The notes under the pieces: model-generated | What the model was told of the DNA's origin: nothing | The model's input: the letters and a program-made list of their open reading frames with translations, nothing else | Databases searched by the model: none | Position numbers and translations under genes: made by a program | Assembly: GCF_019029495.1 (NCBI RefSeq) | Contig: NZ_JAERQM010000005.1 | Location: 401,725 to 465,724, forward strand | Direction of reading: 5' to 3' | From: Falsiroseomonas oleicola | GTDB lineage: Bacteria > Pseudomonadota > Alphaproteobacteria > Acetobacterales > Acetobacteraceae | DNA length: 64,000 bases | Part shown: positions 8,664 to 17,580 of the stretch, in pieces | Layout of the letters: each line of letters begins with the position of its first letter | Position numbering within the stretch: position 1 is the stretch's first letter

Positions 8664-11138
8664 CTATCCTCGTAGCACCGCGCCGGTCGCCTTCGCCACC
8701 GCGGCGACGATCCTGGCGGTCACGGCCTCGATCTCCGCATCGGTCAGGGTGCGTTCGCGCGGTTGCAGGGTGGCCTGGATGGCCAGACTGATTTTTCCTT
8801 CCGCCATGCGGTCGCCTGCATAGCGGTCGAACAGCGTGACGTCGGTGACCAGCGTCTTGTCGGCATTGCGGGCGGCGCGCAGAACTTGCTCGGCCGGCAC
8901 GCTGGCATCCACCACGAAGGCGAAATCGCGCTTCAGCGGCTGGAAGGCGGGCAGGTCCGGCAGGCCCTTCTTGCGGCGCTTCGGCTCGGCGATGGCGTCC
9001 AGGAACACCTCGAAGGCCACCACTGGCCCGGCCAGGCCGAGCGCCTTCGCCACCCGCGGATGCAGCTCGCCAAAGGTCGCCAGCACCGTCTTCGGCCCCT
9101 GGCGCAGCACGCCGGAGCGGCCCGGGTGGTAGAAGCCCGGCGCATCCGTGGTCAGCATCACCGCCGCCATCGGCACGCCGAGCGCCGTCAGCACCGCCAG
9201 CGCATCGCCCTTCGCATCCAGCGCATCGACGGGCCGCGCGGGCGCCGCCCAGTTCGCCGCCGTCTGCCCGGCGCGGAGGCCGGCCGCCACGGCCAACTGG
9301 CTGAGGCCGGCCGCCGGGTCGCGATAGGCGCCGCCGATCTCGCCCAGCGCGACATCGCCGAAACCGCGCGCGGCGTTGCGGGCAGCGGCCATGGCCAGGG
9401 AAGCGACCGGCGTCGGCCGCATCTGGTCCAGGTCGCTGGCGATCGGGTTTTCCAGGTGCAGCGCATCCGGGGTCTCGCCGAACAGCGCGGCGGTCGCGCG
9501 GTCGAGGAAGCCGTAGGTCACGCAGTCCTGCATGCCACGCGCCGCCAGCACCCGCCGCGCCAGCGCCGCCCGCACCTGCTTCGGCGACAGCGCGGGCCGC
9601 GGCACGGCGGAGGTCACGGGCAGCGACACCGCCGGCACCGCATCCAACCCACCGAGGCGCAGCACCTCCTCCACCAGGTCGCATTCCGGCTCGATCTCGG
9701 CACAGCCTTCGGCCGCGATGCGGGCGCGGTCGGCGGGCAAAGACGGGTCCTGCGCCAGCGCGCCATGGCCGGCGATGTCGTTGCGCCAGGACGGAACGGC
9801 GACCGTCACCGCCTCCGCCGTGCGCCGCGCCACGGTGAAGCCGAGCCGTTCCAGACGGCCGACCACCTCGGCCTCATCCAGTTCCAGCCCGCCGAGGTCG
9901 CGCACCCGGGCGAAGCGCAGCGTCGCCTCCCGCTGCCAGGCGGGCTCCGCGCCAGCTTCCGAAATTTCCGAGGCCTCGCCGCCGCAGAGGTCCAAAATCA
10001 TCCGCGTCGCGGCTTCCAGCGCCTTCGGCAGCAGCGCGGGGTCGATGCCGCGCTCGAAGCGCGACCGCGCATCGGTGCGCACATCATGCCGGCGGCCCGA
10101 CAGCGCGATGCGCACCGGATCGAACAGCGCGCATTCGATGAAGCACTCGCTGGTATTCTCGTCGCAGCCGGAATGCTCGCCACCGATGATGCCGCCCAGC
10201 GCCTCCGCGCCGCGCGCATCGGCGATCACACTGTCCTCCTCCGTCAGCGTGTACGTCTTGCCATTCAGCGCGAGCAGTTCCTCGCCCGGCTGCGCCATGC
10301 GCATGGTCAACTCGGCGCCCGCGACCTTGGACACGTCGAAGACATGCAGCGGCCGCCCGACGGCGAAGGTGAAGTAGTTGGTGATGTCGACCAGCGCGCT
10401 GATCGGCCGCAGCCCGATCGCCACCAGCCGGTCCTGCAGCCACTTTGGGGATGGCCCGTTCTTCACCCCGCGCACCGCGCGGCCCAGCACCCATTGGCAG
10501 GCGCGCGGATCGGCGATTCGCCAGGCGAGCGGTGAGGGGTAGCTGCCGGCAACCGGCGCCACCTCCCAGGCCTTCAGCGTGCCCAGGCCCGCCGCCGCCA
10601 GATCCCGGGCGATGCCGCGCACCGACAGCGCATCGCCGCGATTCGGCGTGACCTTGATCTCGATCACCGGATCGTCGAGGCCGGCCCATTTCACATAGCT
10701 CTCGCCGAGTGGCGCATCCTCCGGCAGGTCGACGATGCCGGAATGGTCGTCACCCAGGCCCATCTCGCGGGACGACAGCATCATCGCCTCGGATTTCACG
10801 CCGCGAATCTCGCCGAGCTTGAGCGTGATGCCGGTGCCCGGAATGAAGTCGCCCGGCACCGCCAGCACGCCCTTCATGCCGGTCCGCGCATTCGGCGCGC
10901 CGCACACGACCGAAAGCTCGCGGCCATCACCCACATCGACGCGCAACTGCCGCAGCCGGTCGGCATTGGGGTGCTGCACCGCCTCGATCACCCGCGCGAT
11001 CCGAAAACTGCCGAGTTTCGCGGCCGGGTCCTCGATGCCCTCGACCTCGATGCCGATGGCGGAGAGGGTGGTGCTGATCGCCGCCAGCGTCGCATCGGTG
11101 TCCAGATGCTCGCGCAGCCAGCTCAGGGGGAATTTCAT
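8664..11138 (-). CDS. pheT: Phenylalanine-tRNA ligase beta subunit
   Basis: An 824-residue beta subunit of the heterotetrameric PheRS that charges tRNA-Phe. The N-terminus MKFPLSWLREHLDTDATLA is followed by the EMAP-like tRNA-binding domain (HPNADRLRQLRVDVGDG, CGAPNAR), the B3/B4 editing domain, the B5 domain and the catalytic-like core. The C-terminal ferredoxin-fold anticodon-binding domain carries RDFAFVVDASVPAEQVL and the end SLAIQATLQPRERTLTD. Length is normal. pheS lies four bases upstream, so the pair is one operon. Confidence 0.97.
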   Translation of the reverse strand: MKFPLSWLREHLDTDATLAAISTTLSAIGIEVEGIEDPAAKLGSFRIARVIEAVQHPNADRLRQLRVDVGDGRELSVVCGAPNARTGMKGVLAVPGDFIPGTGITLKLGEIRGVKSEAMMLSSREMGLGDDHSGIVDLPEDAPLGESYVKWAGLDDPVIEIKVTPNRGDALSVRGIARDLAAAGLGTLKAWEVAPVAGSYPSPLAWRIADPRACQWVLGRAVRGVKNGPSPKWLQDRLVAIGLRPISALVDITNYFTFAVGRPLHVFDVSKVAGAELTMRMAQPGEELLALNGKTYTLTEEDSVIADARGAEALGGIIGGEHSGCDENTSECFIECALFDPVRIALSGRRHDVRTDARSRFERGIDPALLPKALEAATRMILDLCGGEASEISEAGAEPAWQREATLRFARVRDLGGLELDEAEVVGRLERLGFTVARRTAEAVTVAVPSWRNDIAGHGALAQDPSLPADRARIAAEGCAEIEPECDLVEEVLRLGGLDAVPAVSLPVTSAVPRPALSPKQVRAALARRVLAARGMQDCVTYGFLDRATAALFGETPDALHLENPIASDLDQMRPTPVASLAMAAARNAARGFGDVALGEIGGAYRDPAAGLSQLAVAAGLRAGQTAANWAAPARPVDALDAKGDALAVLTALGVPMAAVMLTTDAPGFYHPGRSGVLRQGPKTVLATFGELHPRVAKALGLAGPVVAFEVFLDAIAEPKRRKKGLPDLPAFQPLKRDFAFVVDASVPAEQVLRAARNADKTLVTDVTLFDRYAGDRMAEGKISLAIQATLQPRERTLTDAEIEAVTARIVAAVAKATGAVLRG

Positions 11139-11142
11139 GGGA

Positions 11143-12231
11143 TCAGATTCCCTCGTGCAGGCTGGCCGGCGCCAGCGGCTCGGCGGCCCAGTGGCGCAGC
11201 CAGCGCAGGTCGCTTTCGTAGAAGGGGCGTAGGTCGGGCATGCCGTGCTTCAGCATGGTGATGCGCTCGATCCCCATGCCGAAGGCAAAGCCCTGCCACT
11301 CGCGCGGATCCAGCCCGCAATTCGCCAGCACCTTCGGATGCACCATCCCGCTGCCCAGGATCTCCAGCCAATCGCCGCCGCCACCCAGCTCACCGGTCTT
11401 CCTGTTCCAGCCGATATCCACTTCCATCGAAGGCTCGGTGAAGGGGAAATAGGAGGACCGGAACCGCACCGGCAGGTCGCTGATGCCGAAGAACGCTCGG
11501 AGAAAATCGGTCAGGCAGCCTTTCAGATGGCCGAGGGTGATGCCGCGGTCGATCACCAGCCCCTCCACCTGGTGGAACATCGGGCTATGCGTCGCGTCAT
11601 GGTCGGCGCGATAGGTGCGGCCGGGGGCGATGATGCGGATCGGCGGCGCCTCGCCCAGCATGGTGCGGATCTGAAGGGGGGAGGTCTGGGTGCGCAGCAC
11701 CAGGCGCTGCCCGGCGGCATCCGTGCCCGGCATGTAGAAGGTGTCGTGGTCCTGCCGCGCCGGGTGGTGGTCCGGGATGTTCAGCGCGCCGAAATTGTAC
11801 CAGTCGCCTTCGATATCCGGCCCCTCGACGACCCGGAAGCCCATGCTGCCGAAGATCGCCGTCAGCTCCTCAATGGTCCGGCTGATCGGGTGGATGCCGC
11901 CATCGGCGGCCGTGCCGGGGGCGAAGGGGCGGGGGGGCAGGGAGACGTCGAGGCGTTCCGCCTTCAGCCGGGCGTCCAGCGCCTCCGCCTCCAGCGTGGC
12001 CTTGCGGGCCTCCAGCAGCGCCTCGATCTCGCCCTTGAGGCGGTTCAGCGCGGCGCCACGCTCCTTGCGCGCCTCCGCCGGCACCGCGCCCAGGCCCTTG
12101 AGCAGCCCGCTCAGGCTGCCGGACTTGCCCAGCACCGCCACCCGCACCGCATCGAGCGCCCGGAGATCAGCGGCGCCGGCCAGCGCCGCCTCCGTCTCCT
12201 GCCGCAGGGTCGCCAAATCGTCCGTCATCAT
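11143..12231 (-). CDS. pheS: Phenylalanine-tRNA ligase alpha subunit
   Basis: A 362-residue catalytic alpha subunit of PheRS, a class II synthetase. The N-terminal coiled coil is visible in residues 1-90. Motif 2 is seen as RIIAPGRTYRADHDATHSPMFHQ, and motif 3 as GFAFGMGIERITMLKHGMPDLR near the end. The start is one of two adjacent ATG codons (12231 or 12228). Upstream lies rplT with an intrinsic terminator between them, so pheST either reads through that terminator or has its own promoter. Confidence 0.97.
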   Translation of the reverse strand: MMTDDLATLRQETEAALAGAADLRALDAVRVAVLGKSGSLSGLLKGLGAVPAEARKERGAALNRLKGEIEALLEARKATLEAEALDARLKAERLDVSLPPRPFAPGTAADGGIHPISRTIEELTAIFGSMGFRVVEGPDIEGDWYNFGALNIPDHHPARQDHDTFYMPGTDAAGQRLVLRTQTSPLQIRTMLGEAPPIRIIAPGRTYRADHDATHSPMFHQVEGLVIDRGITLGHLKGCLTDFLRAFFGISDLPVRFRSSYFPFTEPSMEVDIGWNRKTGELGGGGDWLEILGSGMVHPKVLANCGLDPREWQGFAFGMGIERITMLKHGMPDLRPFYESDLRWLRHWAAEPLAPASLHEGI

Positions 12232-12249
12232 GCCAGCATCCGGATACGG

Positions 12250-12275
12250 AAAAGGCCGCCCCTTGCGGGACGGCC
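12250..12275 (-). terminator. Intrinsic terminator or attenuator between rplT and pheS
   Basis: Read on the minus strand, a 9-bp stem GGCCGTCCC / GGGGCGGCC (one G-U pair) closes a GCAA loop and is followed by TTTTCC. It lies 34 bases after the rplT stop and 19 bases before the pheS start. A smaller hairpin (GAACCC-CTC-GGGTTC) lies just before it. No phenylalanine-rich leader peptide is visible, unlike the enterobacterial pheST attenuator. Confidence 0.7.
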
Positions 12276-12309
12276 CTCCTGTTTGGTCTGAAGTCCGAAC
12301 CCGAGGGGT

Positions 12310-12675
12310 TCAGGCCTGCGCGGGGAGGGCGCCCTTCGCCTTTTCGACGATGGCCGCAAAACCCGTGGCGTCCTCATAGGCCAGCGTCGCCAGCACCTTG
12401 CGGTCGATTTCGATATTCGCCGCCTTGATGCCCGCCATGAAGCGGGAATAGGTGATGCCGTGCTCGCGGACCGCGGCGTTGATGCGCTGGATCCACAGGC
12501 CGCGGAAGTCGCGCTTCTTGTTGCGACGGTCGCGATAGGCATATTGCAGCGCCTTCTCGACCCGCTCCAAAGCGGGCCGATAGGCGGTGGACGACCGACC
12601 GACATAGCCCTTGGCGAGCTTGAGGATCTTCTTGTGACGGGCGTGCTTGGTTACGCCCCGCTTCACACGTGCCAT
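12310..12675 (-). CDS. rplT: 50S ribosomal protein L20
   Basis: A 121-residue ribosomal protein needed for early 50S assembly. It begins [19 protein letters not shown] and contains [13 protein letters not shown] and [19 protein letters not shown], all strictly conserved in L20; length is normal. It follows rpmI with 15 bases between them, the standard bL35-bL20 pair. In many bacteria L20 represses this operon by binding its mRNA, but infC, which usually starts the operon, is not next to it here. Confidence 0.98.
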   Translation of the reverse strand: MARVKRGVTKHARHKKILKLAKGYVGRSSTAYRPALERVEKALQYAYRDRRNKKRDFRGLWIQRINAAVREHGITYSRFMAGIKAANIEIDRKVLATLAYEDATGFAAIVEKAKGALPAQA

Positions 12676-12690
12676 ATCTCAGATCCTCCC

Positions 12691-12897
12691 TTACCGGCTC
12701 GAACCGTAAGGCATCCACTGCTTCACCGTGTCACTGTCCTGCTTCGGCAGCAGGAAGGTGCCACGGTTCTGCCGCTTCATCTTGTTCGTCTTCGCCGTCA
12801 GCATGTGGCGCTTGTTGCCCGCACCGGCCTTGACGCGGCCGGAAGCGGTCAAGGTGAAGCGCTTCTTCACGCTCGACTTGGTCTTCATCTTGGGCAT
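12691..12897 (-). CDS. rpmI: 50S ribosomal protein L35
   Basis: A 68-residue ribosomal protein. It begins [20 protein letters not shown] and contains [20 protein letters not shown], the conserved basic core of bL35. The start at 12897 matches the family; a longer open frame upstream has no family similarity. It heads the rpmI-rplT unit, with pheST downstream. Confidence 0.97.
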   Translation of the reverse strand: MPKMKTKSSVKKRFTLTASGRVKAGAGNKRHMLTAKTNKMKRQNRGTFLLPKQDSDTVKQWMPYGSSR

Positions 12898-13069
12898 TTG
12901 GACCTCCAGACGGTCTTGGCGGTCCCACCTTGCACCCGCCCCCCTTGCGAAGGGCCGGACCGCACCATGCGGCAGGGACACGTTCCCGCGGCCAGGCATG
13001 CCCATCAGAGGCCATGACACGCGGAGCGCGGCTTGTAGCGGCGCGCGGGCGGCCTTGCAAGCGACCGGG

Positions 13070-14065
13070 TTACCGTCCGTCCGCCCCCACCGGCGACAGG
13101 GCATCCAGCAGCCTCGACCCCGTATTGGTCGCATCGAAGGCATGCAGCCCGAGATCCTCGGACAAAAGCTCGCAGGCCCGCATTCCCCGCAGCGGATTGC
13201 CATGGGCATCCAGCCGGGGCGAGAAGGTGCCGATGCCGAGCTGGCGGTTGACCACGGCGACGATGCCACCGCCGACGCCGCTTTTCGCCGGCAGGCCGAC
13301 ACGGCAGGCCCAGTCGCCGGCGCCGTCATAGAAGCCGCAGGTGAACATCACCGCCAGCGTGTCCCGCACCGCATCCACCCCGAAGACCTCCGCCCCCGTC
13401 AACGGGTTGGTGCCGATGGCGGCCAGGGTGCCGCCCATCACCGCCAGGTCGCGGGCGGTGACACGCAGGGCGCATTGCCGGAAATAGGTGTCCACGACCC
13501 GGTCCGGATGGCAGTGGAAGGTGCCGGCGGCGCGCAGCAGATAGGCGATGGCACGGTTGCGGTCCCCGGTCTCGGCCTCGGAACGGTAGACCTCCTCATC
13601 CAGCATCAGCGTCGCCCCGGCGGCCAGGGACAGGCGGGCGCGCAGCGATTCGAAGGCCTGGTCGCCCAGCGCCTCGGTCAGCAGGCCCGCCACGGCGATG
13701 GCGCCGGCATTGATCATCGGATTGAAGGGGCGGCGGGTCTGCGGATTCAGCTCGATGGAATTGAAGGGGTCGCCCACCGGCTGCACGCCCACGCCCTGTC
13801 GCACCACGCGGCGCCCGAGCAGGTCAAGCGCCAGCGCATAGGCGAAGGGCTTGCTGACGGACTGGATGGTGAAGGGGTGGCGGCTGTCGCCCACCTCCAC
13901 CAGCGTGCCGCCGCGGGTCAGCGCCGCCAGGCCGAACAGGTCCGGCGGCATGGCGGCCAGGGCCGGGATGTAGTTGGCAACCGCGCCGGACGTCTGGTCT
14001 GCCAATTGGGCATGGGCGTGGTCGAGGGCGCGCTGAAGCAAGGCCGCGCCGGCTCTGCTGGTCAT
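13070..14065 (-). CDS. glsA: Glutaminase A
   Basis: A 331-residue serine-dependent glutaminase that hydrolyses glutamine to glutamate and ammonia. The Ser-X-X-Lys motif is in [16 protein letters not shown]. The family landmarks [46 protein letters not shown] and the C-terminal [15 protein letters not shown] are present. The start ATG at 14065 gives the usual length; the frame remains open far upstream opposite other genes. It is divergent from the iron-binding protein gene at 14252, so the two share the Fur-box region at 14164-14209. Confidence 0.95.
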   Translation of the reverse strand: MTSRAGAALLQRALDHAHAQLADQTSGAVANYIPALAAMPPDLFGLAALTRGGTLVEVGDSRHPFTIQSVSKPFAYALALDLLGRRVVRQGVGVQPVGDPFNSIELNPQTRRPFNPMINAGAIAVAGLLTEALGDQAFESLRARLSLAAGATLMLDEEVYRSEAETGDRNRAIAYLLRAAGTFHCHPDRVVDTYFRQCALRVTARDLAVMGGTLAAIGTNPLTGAEVFGVDAVRDTLAVMFTCGFYDGAGDWACRVGLPAKSGVGGGIVAVVNRQLGIGTFSPRLDAHGNPLRGMRACELLSEDLGLHAFDATNTGSRLLDALSPVGADGR

Positions 14066-14163
14066 GATCCGGGTGTCCCACCTGGCAGGGGGGTGGGCCG
14101 TGCATGCGCTTCCCTTGGCGCGGACCATAGGCAGGCCGCCCAGGGGCCGCAACCGGGAGATTT

Positions 14164-14209
14164 GAGATCGACTCTCAGTCGCGAGTGCTTGCGAACGACT
14201 CTCAGTTGC
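14164..14209. promoter_or_regulatory. Two Fur-box-like operators
   Basis: Two 19-base near-palindromes lie 27 bases apart and share CGACTCTCAGT: GAGATCGACTCTCAGTCGC (14164-14182) and GCGAACGACTCTCAGTTGC (14191-14209). The second closely follows the classical Fur pattern GCAAATGATTCTCATTTGC. They sit 42 bases before the iron-binding protein gene and 98 bases before the divergent glutaminase gene. Iron-dependent repression by Fur is inferred. Confidence 0.65.
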
Positions 14210-14251
14210 GGTAGGTCTGCGGCACACGCCACGTCCAAAAGGCTCCCAGCA

Positions 14252-15289
14252 ATGCGCCGTCGCCATCTGCTCTCGATGCTTCCCGCCCTTGGCCTGCTCG
14301 CCGGCTTCGGCTCCTCCGCCTTCGCGCAGGGCGGGGAGCTGAACCTTTACTCCTCGCGCCACTACGATACGGATCGCGAGCTGTATGACGCCTTCACGCG
14401 GGAAACGGGAATTCGCGTCAGGCTGATCGAGGGCGATGCCGACCAGCTGATCCAGCGCATCCGGACGGAGGGTGCGAACAGCCCGGCCGACGTTCTGATC
14501 ACCGTCGATGCGGCGCGACTGGCCCGCGCGAAGGAGGCTGGCATCCTCCAGCCGATCCGCAGCCAGGTGCTGGAATCGCGCATCCCGGCCAATCTGCGCG
14601 ATGCGGAGGGCTTCTGGTTCGGCGTCTCCAAGCGCGCCCGGGTCATCATGTATGACCGCCAGGCCGGCCGGCCGGAGGGGCTGAACCGCTTCGAGGACCT
14701 GGCCGATCCGCGCTTCCGTGGCCAGATCTGCGTCCGTTCCGCCTCCCACCCCTACAACACCTCGCTGACCGGTTCCGTGCTGGCCGCCAATGGGCCGGAG
14801 GCGACGGAGGCCTGGGCGCGTGGCCTGGCCGCCAACATGGCGCGTCCGCCGCAGGGTGGCGACCGCGACCAGTTCCGGGCGATCCCGTCCGGCCAGTGCA
14901 AGCTGGCGATCTCCAACACCTACTACCTCGGCAATATGATGACCTCCGCCCGCGCCGAGGATCGCGCCCTCGCGGAGCGAATCGGGGTGATCTTCCCGAA
15001 CCAGGGTGAGGGTGACCGCGGCGCGCATGTGAACATCTCCGGCGCCGGTGTGGTCCGTACCGCGCCGAATGCGGCGGCGGCTCAGCGCTTCATCGAATAC
15101 CTGACCAGCCCGCGGGCGCAGGAAATCTTCGCGGTCGGCAACATGGAATACCCCGTGGTGGCCGACGCCCCGGTGCACCCGGTGCTCGCCGGCTTCGGCG
15201 CCTTCCGCGAGGACCAGCTGAACGCCGGCACCTACGGCGCCAACGCCGCGGAAGCCCTGCGGATCATGCAGCGCGCCGGCTGGCGCTGA
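14252..15289 (+). CDS. fbpA: Fe(3+) ABC transporter substrate-binding protein (FbpA/FutA type)
   Basis: A 345-residue periplasmic ferric-iron-binding protein. The start at 14252 gives a signal peptide (RRHLLSMLPALGLLAGFGSS, cleavage near AFAQ). The mature start GELNLYSSRHYDTDRELYDAF is a family signature. ISNTYYLGNMM holds the adjacent tyrosines that bind Fe(3+), and the later EYLTSPRAQEIFA segment also fits. It is preceded by two Fur-like boxes and followed by bfd and bfr, so uptake and storage of iron are grouped. The cognate permease is probably the FbpB gene at 18557-20230; no ATPase gene is in the window. Confidence 0.93.
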   Translation: MRRRHLLSMLPALGLLAGFGSSAFAQGGELNLYSSRHYDTDRELYDAFTRETGIRVRLIEGDADQLIQRIRTEGANSPADVLITVDAARLARAKEAGILQPIRSQVLESRIPANLRDAEGFWFGVSKRARVIMYDRQAGRPEGLNRFEDLADPRFRGQICVRSASHPYNTSLTGSVLAANGPEATEAWARGLAANMARPPQGGDRDQFRAIPSGQCKLAISNTYYLGNMMTSARAEDRALAERIGVIFPNQGEGDRGAHVNISGAGVVRTAPNAAAAQRFIEYLTSPRAQEIFAVGNMEYPVVADAPVHPVLAGFGAFREDQLNAGTYGANAAEALRIMQRAGWR

Positions 15290-15302
15290 GGCAGGCTTCC
15301 AC

Positions 15303-15326
15303 CTGGGCGGGAAGAATCCCGCCCAG
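15303..15326 (+). terminator. Strong hairpin after the iron-binding protein gene
   Basis: CTGGGCGGGA and TCCCGCCCAG form a perfect 10-bp stem around an AGAA loop, 13 bases after the stop codon. No T-run follows, so this is either a weak terminator or an mRNA 3' stabilising stem. Confidence 0.5.
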
Positions 15327-15376
15327 AGAGACATTCTGAAGATAAGCAAACCAGGGCTGCAAAGGGCCAAAGCTGG

Positions 15377-15553
15377 ATGTATATCTGCATCTGCAATGCG
15401 CTGACGGATAAGCAGATCGCCGCCGCCTTGGCGTCGGGTGCCGACCGTCCGCATGATGTCTATGCGGCTTGCGGCTGCCGCGCCCAATGCGGCGGCTGCA
15501 CGGGGACCATCCTGTCGATGGTCCGCGCGGGGTGCGACAGCGGCGGGAAGTGA
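15377..15553 (+). CDS. bfd: Bacterioferritin-associated ferredoxin (BFD-like [2Fe-2S])
   Basis: A 58-residue protein. The four cluster cysteines are visible as MYICICNALTD at the N-terminus (Cys4 and Cys6) and as the C-X2-C pattern in CRAQCGGC. This is the BFD layout: the protein binds bacterioferritin and passes electrons to it so that stored Fe(3+) can be released as Fe(2+). The neighbour 52 bases downstream is bacterioferritin itself, which supports the call. In other bacteria bfd is induced under iron starvation by Fur, in keeping with the Fur boxes upstream of the preceding gene. Confidence 0.93.
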   Translation: MYICICNALTDKQIAAALASGADRPHDVYAACGCRAQCGGCTGTILSMVRAGCDSGGK

Positions 15554-15605
15554 CCCGCCGCGCCGCATCCCCGGGCCGGTCAGCCGGTGCGGAGGGGATG
15601 CGGCC

Positions 15606-16088
15606 ATGCGTGACGCCAAGGTTATCGAATATCTGAACATGCAGCTCACCAATGAGCTGACCGCGATCAACCAGTATTTCCTGCATTCCCGGACGCTGCG
15701 GCACTGGGGCGTGACCAAGCTGGCACGCAAGGAATACGAGGAATCGATCGAGGAGATGAAGCACGCCGACTGGCTGATCGAGCGGATCCTGTTCCTCGGC
15801 GGCCTGCCCAATGTGCAGCGCATGAACCAGGTGCTGATCGGCCAGAACGTCCAGGAAATCCTGGAATGCGACCTGAAGCTGGAAGAGAAGGCGCTGGTCG
15901 ACCTGCGCGACGGCATCGCCCATTGCGAATCGGTGCGCGACTACGTCTCCCGCGACCTGATGCTCAAGATCCTGGCGAATGAGGAGGAGCATGAGGACTT
16001 CCTCGATCGCCAGTTCGACCTGATCCGCCAGATCGGCATCGAGCGCTACATCATGCTGAACAGCGACGCGGCGCCCGACCAGGAATAG
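15606..16088 (+). CDS. bfr: Bacterioferritin
   Basis: A 160-residue haem-containing ferritin that oxidises and stores iron in a 24-mer shell. Ferroxidase ligands are visible: Glu in LTNELTAINQ, Glu and His in SIEEMKHADW, and the ANEEEHEDFLD segment. The haem-ligating Met is present at about residue 51 (EEMKHAD). It begins MRDAKVIEYLNMQLTNEL, as the family does. It follows bfd directly. The subunit probably sits in the periplasm-free cytosol like other bacterioferritins, as no signal peptide is present. Confidence 0.97.
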   Translation: MRDAKVIEYLNMQLTNELTAINQYFLHSRTLRHWGVTKLARKEYEESIEEMKHADWLIERILFLGGLPNVQRMNQVLIGQNVQEILECDLKLEEKALVDLRDGIAHCESVRDYVSRDLMLKILANEEEHEDFLDRQFDLIRQIGIERYIMLNSDAAPDQE

Positions 16089-16128
16089 GGCGGTTTGGGG
16101 GGGCTGCCCTGGCGGCCCTCCTCTGCGT

Positions 16129-16623
16129 TCAGCGCATGTTGCTGATGATGCCGCTGCCGGTGTCGAAGAGATTCCCTGACGCGTTGCTCAGCTGCATGCC
16201 CATCTGGGACATTTCCAAGGCCATGGCCATCAGCCGCTGCCAGTCGGCCGCGGCTTCCGCGGTCATCAGCTCCAGCCGCTCCTGCACCGATTCCATGAGC
16301 GTGCCGAACTGGCTGCCCGACCAGGTGCCATCGGCCTCCGGCTCCGGCGCGATGCCCTGCGCGGTCAGCCATTCCTGGACACCCATTTGCCGGCCCTGGC
16401 CATCGACGAAGCTGCCGAGCGGCACCTCGCCATGATCGCCGGGATTGGCCTGGGCCAAGCTTTCCAGCACCCGGCCGAAATCGGCCATCAGCGCCTTGTC
16501 CTGGGATACCTCGTTCGCGAAGGCATTCACGCTGGCATGCATCGCCTCGTAATCCGCCATGGTCACGCCACCGGTGACCAAAGCCAGGGCTGCGTCGTCG
16601 AGAGGGACGGGGCGGTCGACCAT
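16129..16623 (-). CDS. Small protein with bacteriocin-type Gly-Gly leader
   Basis: A 164-residue protein of unknown function. The ATG at 16623 is favoured because an AGGAG lies nine bases upstream; a second ATG three codons earlier would sit on top of that site. The N-terminus MVDRPVPLDDAALALVTGG resembles the double-glycine leaders recognised by peptidase-containing ABC exporters, with cleavage expected after residue 19. The remainder is Met- and Gln-rich, acidic and helical (MTAEAAADWQRLMAMALEMS) with no cysteines. No exporter gene lies beside it. Secretion is inferred from the leader pattern alone. Confidence 0.6.
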   Translation of the reverse strand: MVDRPVPLDDAALALVTGGVTMADYEAMHASVNAFANEVSQDKALMADFGRVLESLAQANPGDHGEVPLGSFVDGQGRQMGVQEWLTAQGIAPEPEADGTWSGSQFGTLMESVQERLELMTAEAAADWQRLMAMALEMSQMGMQLSNASGNLFDTGSGIISNMR

Positions 16624-16708
16624 GCGGCTCATCTCCTGTTTTCATTGTACAATGTCCGAAATGGCGGCAGAGAGACAAGCTCCGTCCTGGCGGTCATCCC
16701 GCCGCGCG

Positions 16709-17485
16709 TCACCCGGCGTGCCGTGCCCAAAGCTGCGGCGGCATGCCCACCAACTGCCGAAACATCGCGGTGAAGGCGGCCGGGCTGGCATAGCCGAGGT
16801 CGAGTGCCACCGCCGTCACCCTGTCCCCCGCCGCCAGCCGGGGCAGGGCGGCCTGGAGGCAGGCGCGGCGCTGCCATTCCCGGAAGCTCAGCCCGGTCTC
16901 GGCGCGGAACAGCCGGGTGAAGCCGCGCCGACTCATCCCCAGGGCGCCGCACCAATCCGCCGTCTCCTCGCCGATATCGGGCCGGGCGCAGAAGCGCCGG
17001 CAGGCGGCGGCAAGGCGCGGCTCGGCGGGGGCGGGCAGGCAGAAGGGCAAAGGCGGCGCCTGCGCCAGCTCCGCCAGCAGCAGCCCGACCAGATGCGCGG
17101 CGCGACCCTCCGGCGGATATTCCAGCGGCAGGTCCACCGCCGCGATCAGCAATTGCCGCAGCAGCGGCGCGACGCCGAGCACCTGGCAGGCCGCCGGCAG
17201 CCGGGTCGCCGCCTCCGGCTCCAGATAGACGCTGCGGGTGGCGACGGCGCCGAGCATGCGGATGGAATGGGCGATGCCGCCCGGAATCCAGACGCCCGCC
17301 TGGGGGGGCACCACCCAGCCGCCGGTCTCCGTGGCGACCATCATGATGCCGTGCTCGGCATGCAGGAACTGGCCGCGCCGGTGGCTGTGACTGGGGTGCA
17401 GATGGCCATCCGGATAGTCATTCCCCACGGCGATCAGCGGCCGTGGCGTCGCCTCATGCGCCGCCGCGCGGGTCCGACGCACCAT
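16709..17485 (-). CDS. AraC family transcriptional regulator with cupin sensor
   Basis: A 258-residue regulator. The N-terminal part has the cupin pattern HLHPSHSHRRGQFLHAEHGI and WVVPPQAGVWIPGGIAHS, found in small AraC-type regulators. The C-terminal 100 residues contain the two helix-turn-helix units, the first near WCGALGMSRRGFTRLFRAETG and the second near VTAVALDLGYASPAAFTAMFRQ. The ATG at 17485 was preferred over a GTG two codons earlier. It is divergent from the TauE-type exporter gene at 17581, which is a plausible target, as AraC regulators of this type often control a neighbouring transporter. Confidence 0.88.
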   Translation of the reverse strand: MVRRTRAAAHEATPRPLIAVGNDYPDGHLHPSHSHRRGQFLHAEHGIMMVATETGGWVVPPQAGVWIPGGIAHSIRMLGAVATRSVYLEPEAATRLPAACQVLGVAPLLRQLLIAAVDLPLEYPPEGRAAHLVGLLLAELAQAPPLPFCLPAPAEPRLAAACRRFCARPDIGEETADWCGALGMSRRGFTRLFRAETGLSFREWQRRACLQAALPRLAAGDRVTAVALDLGYASPAAFTAMFRQLVGMPPQLWARHAG

Positions 17486-17580
17486 GCCCACCCCCGATCA
17501 TGCCTGGCCTGCACGCGAAAGCGGGCCGCGCCTGACTGGGTAGGATGGGGCGGCCTTCGCCACAAGCCGGACCCCGCCGC

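Noticed and set aside
13070..15916. 948-codon minus-strand frame
   Set aside because: Only its last third (13070-14065) is glutaminase; the upstream part is antisense to the iron-binding protein, bfd and bfr genes and lacks any family similarity.
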